Source: Yeguia hominis
GTDB lineage: Bacteria; Bacillota; Clostridia; Oscillospirales; Acutalibacteraceae
Assembly (NCBI RefSeq): GCF_014384705.1
Contig: NZ_JACRSN010000013.1
Coordinates: 1-64,000, forward strand
DNA: 64,000 nucleotides
Direction: 5' to 3'
The notes under the pieces are model-generated. The model ran no database searches. It saw only the letters and a program-made list of their open reading frames with translations, and was not told the origin of the DNA. The stretch's first letter is position 1, and the number at the start of each line of letters is the position of its first letter. The position numbers and the translations under genes are program-made. Shown piece by piece: positions 25,143-33,252 of the stretch.

Positions 25143-25919
25143 TCAGCTTGCGTTCCGCAGCTGCAAGCGCAGCTTATCGCTAATCATCGCCACAAATTCG
25201 CTGTTTGTCGGCTTTCCGCGTGTATTCTGAATGGTATAGCCGAAATAGGAATTTAAGATGTCGACATCTCCGCGATCCCACGCCACTTCAATTGCATGGC
25301 GGATCGCACGTTCCACGCGCGAACTGGTTGTTGCGTAGCGTTTGGCAACGCTCGGATAGAGCTGCTTCGTAATCGCGTTGATAATATCCGGGTTTTCAAT
25401 TGCCATGATGATCGAATCGCGCAGATACTGATAGCCTTTAATATGCGCCGGGACCCCAATCTGATGCAGGATCTCTGTCACTTGGATTTTCAGAGAAACT
25501 GTGTCCTCTTCTGCTGCAAACGCTTTCTCCGGAATTCCGCGATCGATTCCGCAAAGGCGAATCATCCGCTCTGCAAGCGCCCGTGCCTGGAAGGGCCGAA
25601 TCAAAAAGTATCCTGCACCCGCCGCAATGGCTTCTTTCTCCAACATCGGGCTTGCTGAATTTGAGGCAACGACAAAGAGCGGCCGCTTTTCGCCTTCTCC
25701 CACTGTATAGGCATTCAAAACGCCAATTGCATCTAGCCCGGGCATAAACAGATCCATCAGGACAATGTCCGGCTGTGCTTTTGGAAGTTCCTCCAGAACG
25801 GCCAGCCCGTTTTTTGCGACGAAACACAAGCAAAAACCCATTCGCTCGAAATCCGAACACATTTCTCTGGAAAATCCCTCTTTTTCTCCTGTAATCATAA
25901 GTTTTAGACTGTTCTCCAT
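25143..25919 (-). CDS. spo0A: Sporulation master regulator Spo0A with an altered receiver
   Basis: A 258-residue response regulator. The C-terminal DNA-binding domain is highly conserved (IGVPAHIKGYQYLRDSI, the recognition segment SSRVERAIRHAIEVAWDRG and NTRGKPTNSEFVAMISDKLRL). The receiver keeps the phosphoacceptor Asp56 (VLMDLFMPG) and a Ser at the switch position. However, the acidic pair that holds Mg2+ (normally DD near residues 9-12) reads G11-E12 in LMITGEKEG, and the invariant lysine is Arg108 (LIRPF). Phosphorylation or its response may therefore differ. Gene order spoIVB-spo0A is the usual one. Confidence 0.92.
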   Translation of the reverse strand: MENSLKLMITGEKEGFSREMCSDFERMGFCLCFVAKNGLAVLEELPKAQPDIVLMDLFMPGLDAIGVLNAYTVGEGEKRPLFVVASNSASPMLEKEAIAAGAGYFLIRPFQARALAERMIRLCGIDRGIPEKAFAAEEDTVSLKIQVTEILHQIGVPAHIKGYQYLRDSIIMAIENPDIINAITKQLYPSVAKRYATTSSRVERAIRHAIEVAWDRGDVDILNSYFGYTIQNTRGKPTNSEFVAMISDKLRLQLRNAS

Positions 25920-25953
25920 TTCAAATCCCCCAATTGTTGTGTTTTATGGGTTT

Positions 25954-25982
25954 ATATTACCATATGCGGTTGATTTTGGCAA
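25954..25982 (-). promoter_or_regulatory. Sigma-A-type promoter of spo0A
   Basis: Minus strand: TTGCCA (25977-25982), 17-bp spacer, TAATAT (25954-25959), 35 bp before the start codon. I saw no clear 0A box (TGTCGAA) or sigma-H site. Confidence 0.65.
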
Positions 25983-26055
25983 TAGTATTTTTTGATTTTT
26001 TTCAAATTTTTTGGAAAAAATAAGAACAGTCCGCCATTTTCACGGCTTCTTCAGA

Positions 26056-27336
26056 TTATGCGGCCGGATTTGACAAATTTTGATATTCCAAAAGCTGGTC
26101 AAACATGTTTTCCGCAAAGATTCCATAACCGCGTTCCGGTTCATTCAGAAAAACATGTGTCACGGCGCCAACCAATTTGCCATTTTGCAAAATGGGACTT
26201 CCGCTCATTCCCTGTACAATTCCGCCGGTGATCGAGAGTAGTTCTTCGTCCGTGACATGCAAAACCATGTTTTTGGTCTTGCGGCCATCATTTAAAGAGA
26301 CGCTTTCAATTTCCACTTCAAAAAGCTGCGGGCCGCGGTTGTCGACCGTTGCAAGGATTTGTGCTTTTCCCGTTTTGATCTCCTGCTTCAGCGCAACCGG
26401 GATCGCGTTTTCTGCAGAAGGCTGATCGTAGAAGACACCATAGACGCCGGTGTCCGTATTGCCGAATAACGTCCCCACCGGTACGCCGGTCGGAAAATAG
26501 CCCTGCAGTTCTCCAGCTTCTCCACGCCGTCCCGGAATACAGCCGAGGATCGCCACATCTACGACGTCCCCGCTTCCCAAGGGCATCAGCTCGCTGGTAT
26601 CGACATCACAGATGCCGTGTCCCAGTCCTCCAAAGAGGCCGGTTTCACTGTCGCAAAACGTCACCGTCCCGATTCCGGCCGTACTGTCCCGCACCCAAAG
26701 TCCGGCTTTATACTGATTGTCTACAGAAGATTTTACCGGCTGCAGCGTCGTTGTAAACGACTCTCCGGCCCTTTGATATGCAATCTCAATGGGATCTCCT
26801 CCACTTTTTCGCAAAAGCGCCGCAAAGTCATCATTGCCGGCAATCTCCGCTCCGTCGGCTTCCGTCAGGATATCCCCTTTTTGCAGACCGGCACGGTCCG
26901 CCGGACTGACTGCGCCGTCCGCACTCTGCACCTTTGCCGTTCCCACAACCATGACGCCGTCTGTAACCATTTTAATGCCGAACGGCGTTCCGCCGGGAAC
27001 AACTTTCGGCGCCTCGATCACATGGACCGTAACCGTTTTAAGCGGAATACACTGCAAGAGCCGAACCTCTGCCGTATAGCTGCTGCCCGCAGCCGTAGAG
27101 AGATTGACCGTTTCCGCCTGCGCGGTATGCTGTGCTGAATACGCATGATTTTGAAAAGAAAGCGACTCGCCTTCCCGGACAAAAAAGCTTTCCGGAAGCT
27201 GTGTCTCCGCTACCACCGCGCCTGTACCGCCGGCCGCCGTCAAAACAGACAGCATCGCTGCCGCCGACCGAAACAGCGACCTGCCGGTAAAATGCTTTTT
27301 TATCCAATTGCGCTTCCATTTGAAATTATGATTCAT
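26056..27336 (-). CDS. spoIVB: SpoIVB peptidase
   Basis: A sporulation serine protease secreted from the forespore that triggers sigma-K processing. Residues 1-40 hold a basic N-terminus and one membrane segment. A PDZ domain follows (GLQKGDILTEADGAEIAGNDD). The S55 peptidase domain has the catalytic His in GGLGHGICD and the catalytic Ser in QGMSGSPILQNG. I start at ATG 27336 (426 aa), directly behind GGAGGGAGGG; the frame is open for another 112 codons upstream, but that part is unlike any SpoIVB. spo0A follows on the same strand. Confidence 0.92.
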   Translation of the reverse strand: MNHNFKWKRNWIKKHFTGRSLFRSAAAMLSVLTAAGGTGAVVAETQLPESFFVREGESLSFQNHAYSAQHTAQAETVNLSTAAGSSYTAEVRLLQCIPLKTVTVHVIEAPKVVPGGTPFGIKMVTDGVMVVGTAKVQSADGAVSPADRAGLQKGDILTEADGAEIAGNDDFAALLRKSGGDPIEIAYQRAGESFTTTLQPVKSSVDNQYKAGLWVRDSTAGIGTVTFCDSETGLFGGLGHGICDVDTSELMPLGSGDVVDVAILGCIPGRRGEAGELQGYFPTGVPVGTLFGNTDTGVYGVFYDQPSAENAIPVALKQEIKTGKAQILATVDNRGPQLFEVEIESVSLNDGRKTKNMVLHVTDEELLSITGGIVQGMSGSPILQNGKLVGAVTHVFLNEPERGYGIFAENMFDQLLEYQNLSNPAA

Positions 27337-27493
27337 TGTAAATTCCCTCCCTCCTTCTTTACTCTGCCACAACCGCTCACACTTTATTTTGACAATTCCC
27401 ACCGGGCGATACCCGATTCGAGCGGACATTTGGGACTTGGATAGCTCTTCTCCCGCAAGCAGAAATTCAGGAAAAACCGGAAAAAATTTACAA

Positions 27494-27527
27494 AAAATCC
27501 GATACAGAACCTTCTGCACCGGATTTT
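27494..27527 (-). terminator. Intrinsic terminator of the pot operon
   Basis: On the minus strand AAAATCCGGTGCAGAA pairs with TTCTGTATCGGATTTT (two imperfect pairs), followed by T's, 19 bp after the potD stop. Confidence 0.75.
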
Positions 27528-27545
27528 CGTCTGATGAAATTGTAT

Positions 27546-28730
27546 TTAGCGTTCCCGCCGTTTTTTCAGCTTTTTGGCAATTACAATTCCGACATACACT
27601 GCAGCAAACGCAACCAGAATGATGACCAGCGTTGCCGTATCTCCCGGTCCGCCCATTTTCACTTCTGCCCACAGCGTATCGAGAAGCGTACTGGTTTCCT
27701 TCGGAAGGTCCGTAAAGATCTCGGATTGCGCAAGGATTTCCTCCGGCGGGTAGTAAATCGGGTTGTTTACCGTTTCCTCATCCATGAGTTCCTTGGCCTC
27801 GCTGATCGGCGTCGAGTACCCGATATACTCTGAATTCGCTGCCGCAACTTCCGGCTCACATAGGAAATTGATATAAGCCTCGGCTTCCGTCTTGTGCACA
27901 CTGTCGATCGGAATGCACATCGCGTCGACAAAAAAGTTTGTGCTTTCGCCCTTCGGAATCACAAAGCCGATATCCTCGTTGTCCTCGCAAAGGATCGCTG
28001 CATCGCCGGCATAATACGGCGCAAGCCAGGCCTCGCCGCTTTCCATTTTATCAAAGATCTGGTCCATCACATAGGCCTGCACGAGCGGCTTTTGCTGTTT
28101 GAGCAAATCTGCCGCCGCATACCAATCCGCCTCGTCCGTCGTATTAAACGGAATCTTCAAGATGCTCTGTGCAATGGCAAACGCATCCCGTGGATTGTCA
28201 AACATCAAAATTTTTCCGGAATACCGCTCATCCCACATGGCTTCCCAGTTTTCCGGCTCCTCGACATAATTTTTGTTGTAAAACATGCCGACCAAACCCC
28301 AGGTAAACGGAACCGAATAGCGGTTTTCCGGATCATAGTCCTGATTCCGGAACTGCGCATCGATTTTTTCAAAATTGGGAATATTCTGGAAATCGAGTTC
28401 CGCAAGCATCCCCTCTTTGATCATCTTTGCAATCATATAGTCGGACGGAATGATGACATCATAGTTTGCACCACCGCCCGCCAGCTTTGCATAGAGCGCT
28501 TCGTTTGTTTCATAGGTCGTATAATTGACCTCGATTCCGGTCCGACGGGTAAATTCCGCATTGACGTCCATCGTTCCGTCGACGCCGTTGGAGATATATT
28601 CCCCCCAGTTATAAACATTGATGACGACACCGGTTTTGGGCGCGTCCTGCGTTTCCGCCGCAAAAGCGGCCGGCGCCATGGGAAGCAAAAGAAGCAGCGT
28701 CAGCAAGAGAAGCAAAATCCGCTTTTTCAA
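27546..28730 (-). CDS. potD: Spermidine/putrescine-binding protein with C-terminal membrane anchor
   Basis: A periplasmic-type polyamine-binding protein (394 aa). The signal peptide ends in PAAFAAE with no lipobox. The domain shows VINVYNWGEYISNGVDG, YDVIIPSDYMIAKM and PFTWGLVGMFYNKNYV, typical of PotD. Instead of a lipid, a C-terminal membrane helix (about residues 364-385) followed by KKLKKRRER should tether it, an arrangement uncommon in this family. Last gene of potABCD; overlaps potC by four bases. Confidence 0.9.
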   Translation of the reverse strand: MKKRILLLLLTLLLLLPMAPAAFAAETQDAPKTGVVINVYNWGEYISNGVDGTMDVNAEFTRRTGIEVNYTTYETNEALYAKLAGGGANYDVIIPSDYMIAKMIKEGMLAELDFQNIPNFEKIDAQFRNQDYDPENRYSVPFTWGLVGMFYNKNYVEEPENWEAMWDERYSGKILMFDNPRDAFAIAQSILKIPFNTTDEADWYAAADLLKQQKPLVQAYVMDQIFDKMESGEAWLAPYYAGDAAILCEDNEDIGFVIPKGESTNFFVDAMCIPIDSVHKTEAEAYINFLCEPEVAAANSEYIGYSTPISEAKELMDEETVNNPIYYPPEEILAQSEIFTDLPKETSTLLDTLWAEVKMGGPGDTATLVIILVAFAAVYVGIVIAKKLKKRRER

Positions 28731-29551
28731 TGCGTGCCGCCCCCTTCCGAAAGCACCTTTTTGGCAGCGCGCTGATCCTTTGCCTGCCGCATATTGACAA
28801 TAATCAGAAGGATCATAATCACAACAAACATCAGCGTTGAGAGCGCATTAATTTCAGGGCTGATCCGCTTGCGCGTCATGGAATAAATATAGATCGACAG
28901 CGTCTGCGTCGTTCCGCTCGCAAAATAGCTGATGATAAAATCATCGATCGAGAGCGTAAAAGCCATAATAAAGCCTGTCACGATTCCCGGCATGATCTCC
29001 ATCAGCACAACCTTAAAAAAGGCGGAAATCGGTGTGCAGCCGAGATCCTGCGCCGCCTCATAGAGGTTCGCATCCATCTGTCTGAGCTTCGGCAAAATGG
29101 AAAGAATCACATACGGCAGACAAAAGGTAATATGCGCCAGAATCAGGGAAACCATTCCGAGAGACGCCCCGCCCATCTGCCGCGCGACAAACACAAAGAG
29201 CAGCATCAGAGAGACGCCGGTCACGATTTCCGGATTGACCATCGGGAAATTGGTCAGATTCATGACCAGTTTCTGTTTCCATTTTTTCATGCCGTTGATT
29301 CCGATCGCCGCAATCGTACCGAGCACCGTCGAAACGACCGCCGCAACCACCGCGATAATCAGCGTGTTTTTGAGCGCGTCAAGAATCATGCCGTCCTGAA
29401 AGAGACGGCGGTACCACCGCAGGGAAAATCCGTAGAACACCGAACGGCTCATGGTATCGGTGTCGTTGAACGAAAAAACAATCAACACCACAATCGGCGC
29501 ATAGAGGAACAGGAAAATCAGCACGGTGTAAATTTTGGAGAGCACCTTCAC
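28727..29551 (-). CDS. potC: Spermidine/putrescine ABC transporter permease
   Basis: A 274-residue permease with six membrane segments. It begins like PotC (IYTVLIFLFLYAPIVVLIVFSFND) and has the EAA loop YEAAQDLGCTPISAFFKVVLMEI and the C-terminal FTLSIDDFIISYF typical of PotC. It overlaps both neighbours by four bases. Confidence 0.92.
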   Translation of the reverse strand: MKVLSKIYTVLIFLFLYAPIVVLIVFSFNDTDTMSRSVFYGFSLRWYRRLFQDGMILDALKNTLIIAVVAAVVSTVLGTIAAIGINGMKKWKQKLVMNLTNFPMVNPEIVTGVSLMLLFVFVARQMGGASLGMVSLILAHITFCLPYVILSILPKLRQMDANLYEAAQDLGCTPISAFFKVVLMEIMPGIVTGFIMAFTLSIDDFIISYFASGTTQTLSIYIYSMTRKRISPEINALSTLMFVVIMILLIIVNMRQAKDQRAAKKVLSEGGGTH

Positions 29552-30369
29552 AGCATCATTCCCCCTTCCATGTTTTCGCTGCCGTCATCAAACTGGTTCA
29601 TAATGCCCATGCAGATCAAAATCAAAACCATCAGAACCAGAGAGATCGCCGAACCGAGATTCGGATTGTAGGCATTTCCGAGGAACTGCATATCAATCAG
29701 GTCGCCGATCAGGAGGTTGCCCCCGCCGCCGAGCATTTTGGAAATAATAAACGTACTGACCGAAGGGACAAACACCATTGTTACGCCGGAAATCATTCCC
29801 GGCATGCTCATCGGCAAAATGACCCGCAAAAACACCCGCAGCCGGTTGGCGCCGAGATCCTGCGCCGCCTCGATCACGCTCCCGTCAATTTTGGTCAAAA
29901 TCGAATACAGCGGCAAAATCATGTAGGGAATATAGTTGTAAACCATTCCGAGCACCACCGCGCCCGCTGTATTGATGAGCTTCACCGGCGGAAGTCCCAA
30001 CGCGGTAAGCGCCGTGTTAATTAGGCCGCTGTCCTCTAAAAGCGTCATCCAGGCATAGGTCCGCAGCAAAAAGTTCATCCACATCGGCAGCATCACCAGC
30101 ATAATCATGACATTCTGCCGGCGCGCGTGCGTGTGCGCGATAATATAGGCCAGCGGATATCCCAGGATCAGAGAGATCAGCGTTGCCAGCGCGCCCATCC
30201 AGATCGAGCGCAAAAACACGTTGGAATACTGTCCGACCTTTGCGATATTTTCCAGTGTAAACTGGCCGCTTTTATCCGTAAATGCAAAAAACACAACCAG
30301 AATCATCGGGACAACAATAAAAATGATCATCCAAATGATATAGGGAAGCGATGCCGTTTTTGATTTCAT
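29548..30369 (-). CDS. potB: Spermidine/putrescine ABC transporter permease
   Basis: A 273-residue permease with six membrane segments. EAA loop: EAAQDLGANRLRVFLRVILP. The N-terminal PYIIWMIIFIVVPMILVVFFAF and the RTYAWMTLL motif are typical of PotB. It forms a heterodimer with PotC. Confidence 0.92.
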   Translation of the reverse strand: MKSKTASLPYIIWMIIFIVVPMILVVFFAFTDKSGQFTLENIAKVGQYSNVFLRSIWMGALATLISLILGYPLAYIIAHTHARRQNVMIMLVMLPMWMNFLLRTYAWMTLLEDSGLINTALTALGLPPVKLINTAGAVVLGMVYNYIPYMILPLYSILTKIDGSVIEAAQDLGANRLRVFLRVILPMSMPGMISGVTMVFVPSVSTFIISKMLGGGGNLLIGDLIDMQFLGNAYNPNLGSAISLVLMVLILICMGIMNQFDDGSENMEGGMML

Positions 30370-31502
30370 TCTTCCGCTTCCTCCTCTTCCGGAGGCGCCA
30401 TCTGCAGATCCTCCTCCATCTCATCGCTGAATGTCGAGTAGTCGCCGAACGTTCCGGAATATTCGGATTTCTTCATCACGTGGATGTCATCCGGCGTCAG
30501 GGAGATGCCAATCTCCTGGCCGACCTCCTGACCGTAAATGGACTGGATCATCCATTTGAATCCGCGTACGTCCACAATAATCTCGTAGTGTACGCCCTGG
30601 AAGTTCACGCTTGTCACTGTTCCGCGCAGCGGGCTTTCCTCCGGACGCGTCACTTTAATGTCCTCCGGGCGGATTACGACATCCACCGGTTCCCGTTTTC
30701 CAAACCCTTTGTCGAGGCAGGCAAACCGACAGCCTGCAAATTCTACAAGATAATCCTCCAGCATCACAGCGTCGAGGATATTACTCTCGCCGATAAAATC
30801 CGCAACAAATGCATTGCGCGGCTCGTTGTAGATGTCCTCCGGCGTTCCGATCTGCTGGATTACGCCCTTATCCATGACGACTACCGTATCGGACATGGAA
30901 AGCGCTTCCTGCTGATCGTGCGTGACAAAGAGGAAGGTGATTCCTGTCTGCTGCTGGATTTTTTTCAGCTCCGTCTGCATGTCCTTGCGCAGCTTTAAAT
31001 CCAGCGCGCCAAGCGGCTCGTCCAGAAGCAAAACCTTTGGGTCGTTGGCAAGCGCCCGGGCGATTGCCACGCGCTGCTGCTGTCCGCCGGAAAGGCGGTT
31101 GACACTGCGGCGCGCAAAGCCGTTCAAGTCGACCAGATCCAACATGTGTCTGACGGTCTCGTCAATCTCTTTTTCCTTCTTCTTTTGGATCCGCATGCCG
31201 AATGCGACGTTTTCATACACATTCAGGTGAGGAAACAACGCATAGCGCTGGAAAATCGTATTGACTTCCCGCTTATACGGCGGAAGATCCGTAATTTTCT
31301 GATCGTTAAAATAGACCTCACCCGAATCCGGTGTTACAAACCCGCCGATAATGCGCAGGGTCGTCGTTTTTCCGCAGCCGGACGGGCCGAGCAATGTCAC
31401 AAATTCTCCGTCCCGAATATTGAGATTAAAATCCTTCAGAACCGGCTCTCCGTCAAACGCCACCGTAATATTCTTCAGCGAAATAATTACATTCCCTTTC
31501 AC
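30366..31502 (-). CDS. potA: Spermidine/putrescine ABC transporter ATPase
   Basis: The ATPase that energises PotBC. Walker A GPSGCGKTT, signature LSGGQQQRVAIARAL, Walker B VLLLDEPLGALD and H-loop VTHDQQEAL, followed by a C-terminal TOBE regulatory domain (about residues 250-350). I start at GTG 31502 (378 aa), just before the family start VIISLKNITVAF; the frame is open 28 codons further up to a TTG, but that stretch overlaps a terminator hairpin and is not like PotA. The acidic C-terminal tail is PPEEEEAEE. Confidence 0.9.
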   Translation of the reverse strand: MKGNVIISLKNITVAFDGEPVLKDFNLNIRDGEFVTLLGPSGCGKTTTLRIIGGFVTPDSGEVYFNDQKITDLPPYKREVNTIFQRYALFPHLNVYENVAFGMRIQKKKEKEIDETVRHMLDLVDLNGFARRSVNRLSGGQQQRVAIARALANDPKVLLLDEPLGALDLKLRKDMQTELKKIQQQTGITFLFVTHDQQEALSMSDTVVVMDKGVIQQIGTPEDIYNEPRNAFVADFIGESNILDAVMLEDYLVEFAGCRFACLDKGFGKREPVDVVIRPEDIKVTRPEESPLRGTVTSVNFQGVHYEIIVDVRGFKWMIQSIYGQEVGQEIGISLTPDDIHVMKKSEYSGTFGDYSTFSDEMEEDLQMAPPEEEEAEE

Positions 31503-31703
31503 CTGCTTGCGTCCCCTTTCCTTTGCTTGATACCCGGATTTCAGCCTGTCAGCCGCAAAGCGCCTGTTTTTAAACATAAAAAACAACCGCGGTTCTGCGG
31601 TTTTTCCTTCTGCGCATGCGCTTTTTTCAGAACCGGGCGTTCTGCCTTAACAGCCCGCGGTTCCGTCTTTTCTGCCGCTAATTTGGAAACCTGAAATCCA
31701 CCA
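31503..31703 (-). promoter_or_regulatory. Structured leader of the pot operon with possible attenuator
   Basis: The predicted transcript begins near 31703. A first hairpin pairs GAACC-GC-GGGC with GCCC-GGTTC (about 31624-31658). A second, AACCGC-AGAACC-GCGGTT (31585-31602), is followed by TTTTTT, so it looks like an intrinsic terminator ahead of potA. Parts of both 5' arms share AACCGCGG-like sequence, so they could compete. No known riboswitch class was recognised. Confidence 0.45.
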
Positions 31704-31709
31704 TAACAA

Positions 31710-31738
31710 AATATAGTTCAAAATTCCTTATATGTCAA
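31710..31738 (-). promoter_or_regulatory. Sigma-A promoter of potABCD
   Basis: Minus strand: TTGACA (31733-31738), 17-bp spacer, TATATT (31710-31715). Confidence 0.7.
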
Positions 31739-31900
31739 TGTTTTTCGACATTTTTCTTTATTTTCCCGATTTTGAGATATCGGCATATCGAAAATCTTCT
31801 TTCTTCTCCGTTTTTCTCCGAAATTCTCTGATTTCCCCAAAAAGCATTTCAAATATTTGTTTTCATGATTTTTTACAATTTCGGCGAAACTTTTTAACCA

Positions 31901-31929
31901 TTGACATCTGAAATTCCGCATGTTATAAT
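31901..31929 (+). promoter_or_regulatory. Consensus sigma-A promoter of the GntR/ABC operon
   Basis: TTGACA (31901-31906), 17-bp spacer, TATAAT (31924-31929): a perfect match to consensus. Confidence 0.85.
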
Positions 31930-31933
31930 CCAT

Positions 31934-31956
31934 CTGTATTAATCGAAATAATACAG
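31934..31956. promoter_or_regulatory. Palindromic operator of the GntR/YtrA-type regulator
   Basis: CTGTATTA-N7-TAATACAG is a perfect 8+8 inverted repeat starting five bases after the -10 and covering the transcription start. Its place and form suit autorepression by the GntR-family protein encoded 20 bp downstream. Confidence 0.65.
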
Positions 31957-31976
31957 TTAAAACAGGAGGCCTGGCG

Positions 31977-32360
31977 ATGGTATTTATTCTGGATCAGAAA
32001 AGCCGGTATCCAATTTATGAGCAGCTCTACCAGTCTGTGACGCGTATGGCTGCGCTCGGCGCACTGGAACCCGAGGAGCAGCTGCCTTCCGTCCGCGCGC
32101 TCGCCCAGGATCTCGGCGTCAACCCCAATACGGTACAAAAAGCCTACCAGATGTTAGAGCACGACGGCGTCATTGTCTCGATTCCGGGAAAGGGTTCCTT
32201 CCTTTCTAAAGAGGGCAATGCCGGCTCACTCTGGCGCACGCAAATTCTGCACAAACTGCATGATGATATTTCGGAAGCCGCAGACAGCGGCGTCGAAAAA
32301 TCCGAGCTGCATACCCTTGTGGATGTCTGTTACGAAGAAAGGGGGCAAAAACATGATTGA
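31977..32360 (+). CDS. GntR-family transcriptional regulator, YtrA type
   Basis: A 127-residue repressor. The winged helix-turn-helix is typical (PIYEQLYQSVTRMAALGALEPEEQLPSVRALAQDLGVNPNTVQKAYQMLEHDGVI) and only a short C-terminal dimer segment follows, which marks the YtrA subfamily. These regulators sit at the head of ABC-transporter operons and often respond to cell-wall stress. RBS AGGAGG. Overlaps the ATPase gene by eight bases. Confidence 0.9.
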   Translation: MVFILDQKSRYPIYEQLYQSVTRMAALGALEPEEQLPSVRALAQDLGVNPNTVQKAYQMLEHDGVIVSIPGKGSFLSKEGNAGSLWRTQILHKLHDDISEAADSGVEKSELHTLVDVCYEERGQKHD

Positions 32361-33252
32361 GATTCAGTCTCTCGTCAAGTCTTTCGGATCCTTCCACGCA
32401 CTTGACGGTATTTCTTTTCAAATTGCACGCGGATCCGTTTTCGGCTTGGTCGGCTCTAACGGTGCCGGAAAATCCACCCTGCTGCGCACACTTGCCGGCG
32501 TTTATGAACCCGACGGCGGCGTGGTAACCATTGACGGCGCGCCGCCTTTTGAAAACAGCGCGCTGAAAGGCCGCCTGATTTTCATCCCGGATTATCCGTA
32601 TTTTCTTCCGCAGACGACGCTGCTGGATTCCGCTATGCTGTATCGGAGCCTTTATCCAAACTGGGATGAACAGACCTTTTCCAAGCTCTGCTCCATGTTT
32701 CCGATTGATGCGACACAGAAAATCCACAACATGTCAAAAGGCATGCAGCGGCAGGCGGCACTGATTCTCGGGCTTTCCACCTGTCCGGAATATTTATTCC
32801 TGGATGAAATCTTTGACGGTTTGGACCCCGTTATGCGCCAACTGTTAAAACAGCTGGTTTCCGGAGAGGTTGTGAACCGGAATATGACGGTTGTGGTGGC
32901 ATCGCACAATCTGCGGGAACTGGAAGATTTTTGCGATCACATCGGCCTGATGCACCGCGGCGGCATTCTTTTTGAGAGCGAAATTGATGAACGCAAACTG
33001 GGCATCTATAAGCTGCAGGCCATCTTCCGGCCGATGCCCGATATGAAAGCGTTTGACACCCTCCAGATTGTCAAGCTGGAGATTCGCGGATCGCTGATCA
33101 GCCTGGTCGTCCGCGGAAACAAAGAAGAAATTCTCGCGCAGATTGATGCGCTGCATCCGGTATTTTCCGAAATCATTCCGCTCACGCTGGAAGAAGTCTT
33201 TATCAGTGAAATGGAGGTGGCCGGCTATGACCTTAATAACATCCTACCGTAA
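32353..33252 (+). CDS. ABC transporter ATPase, YtrB-like
   Basis: A 299-residue ATPase with Walker A GSNGAGKSTL, signature MSKGMQRQAALIL, Walker B YLFLDEIFDGLD and H-loop VASHNLREL. The KGMQRQ signature is typical of drug, bacteriocin or YtrB-type exporters. I start at ATG 32353, overlapping the regulator stop. The C-terminal 80 residues form the usual regulatory extension. Pairs with the membrane protein that follows. Confidence 0.9.
   Translation: MIEIQSLVKSFGSFHALDGISFQIARGSVFGLVGSNGAGKSTLLRTLAGVYEPDGGVVTIDGAPPFENSALKGRLIFIPDYPYFLPQTTLLDSAMLYRSLYPNWDEQTFSKLCSMFPIDATQKIHNMSKGMQRQAALILGLSTCPEYLFLDEIFDGLDPVMRQLLKQLVSGEVVNRNMTVVVASHNLRELEDFCDHIGLMHRGGILFESEIDERKLGIYKLQAIFRPMPDMKAFDTLQIVKLEIRGSLISLVVRGNKEEILAQIDALHPVFSEIIPLTLEEVFISEMEVAGYDLNNILP

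Noticed and set aside
27337..27672. N-terminal extension of 112 codons on the spoIVB frame
   Set aside because: The extension is cysteine/arginine-rich and overlaps non-coding sequence, while ATG 27336 has an excellent ribosome binding site and a family-like start.
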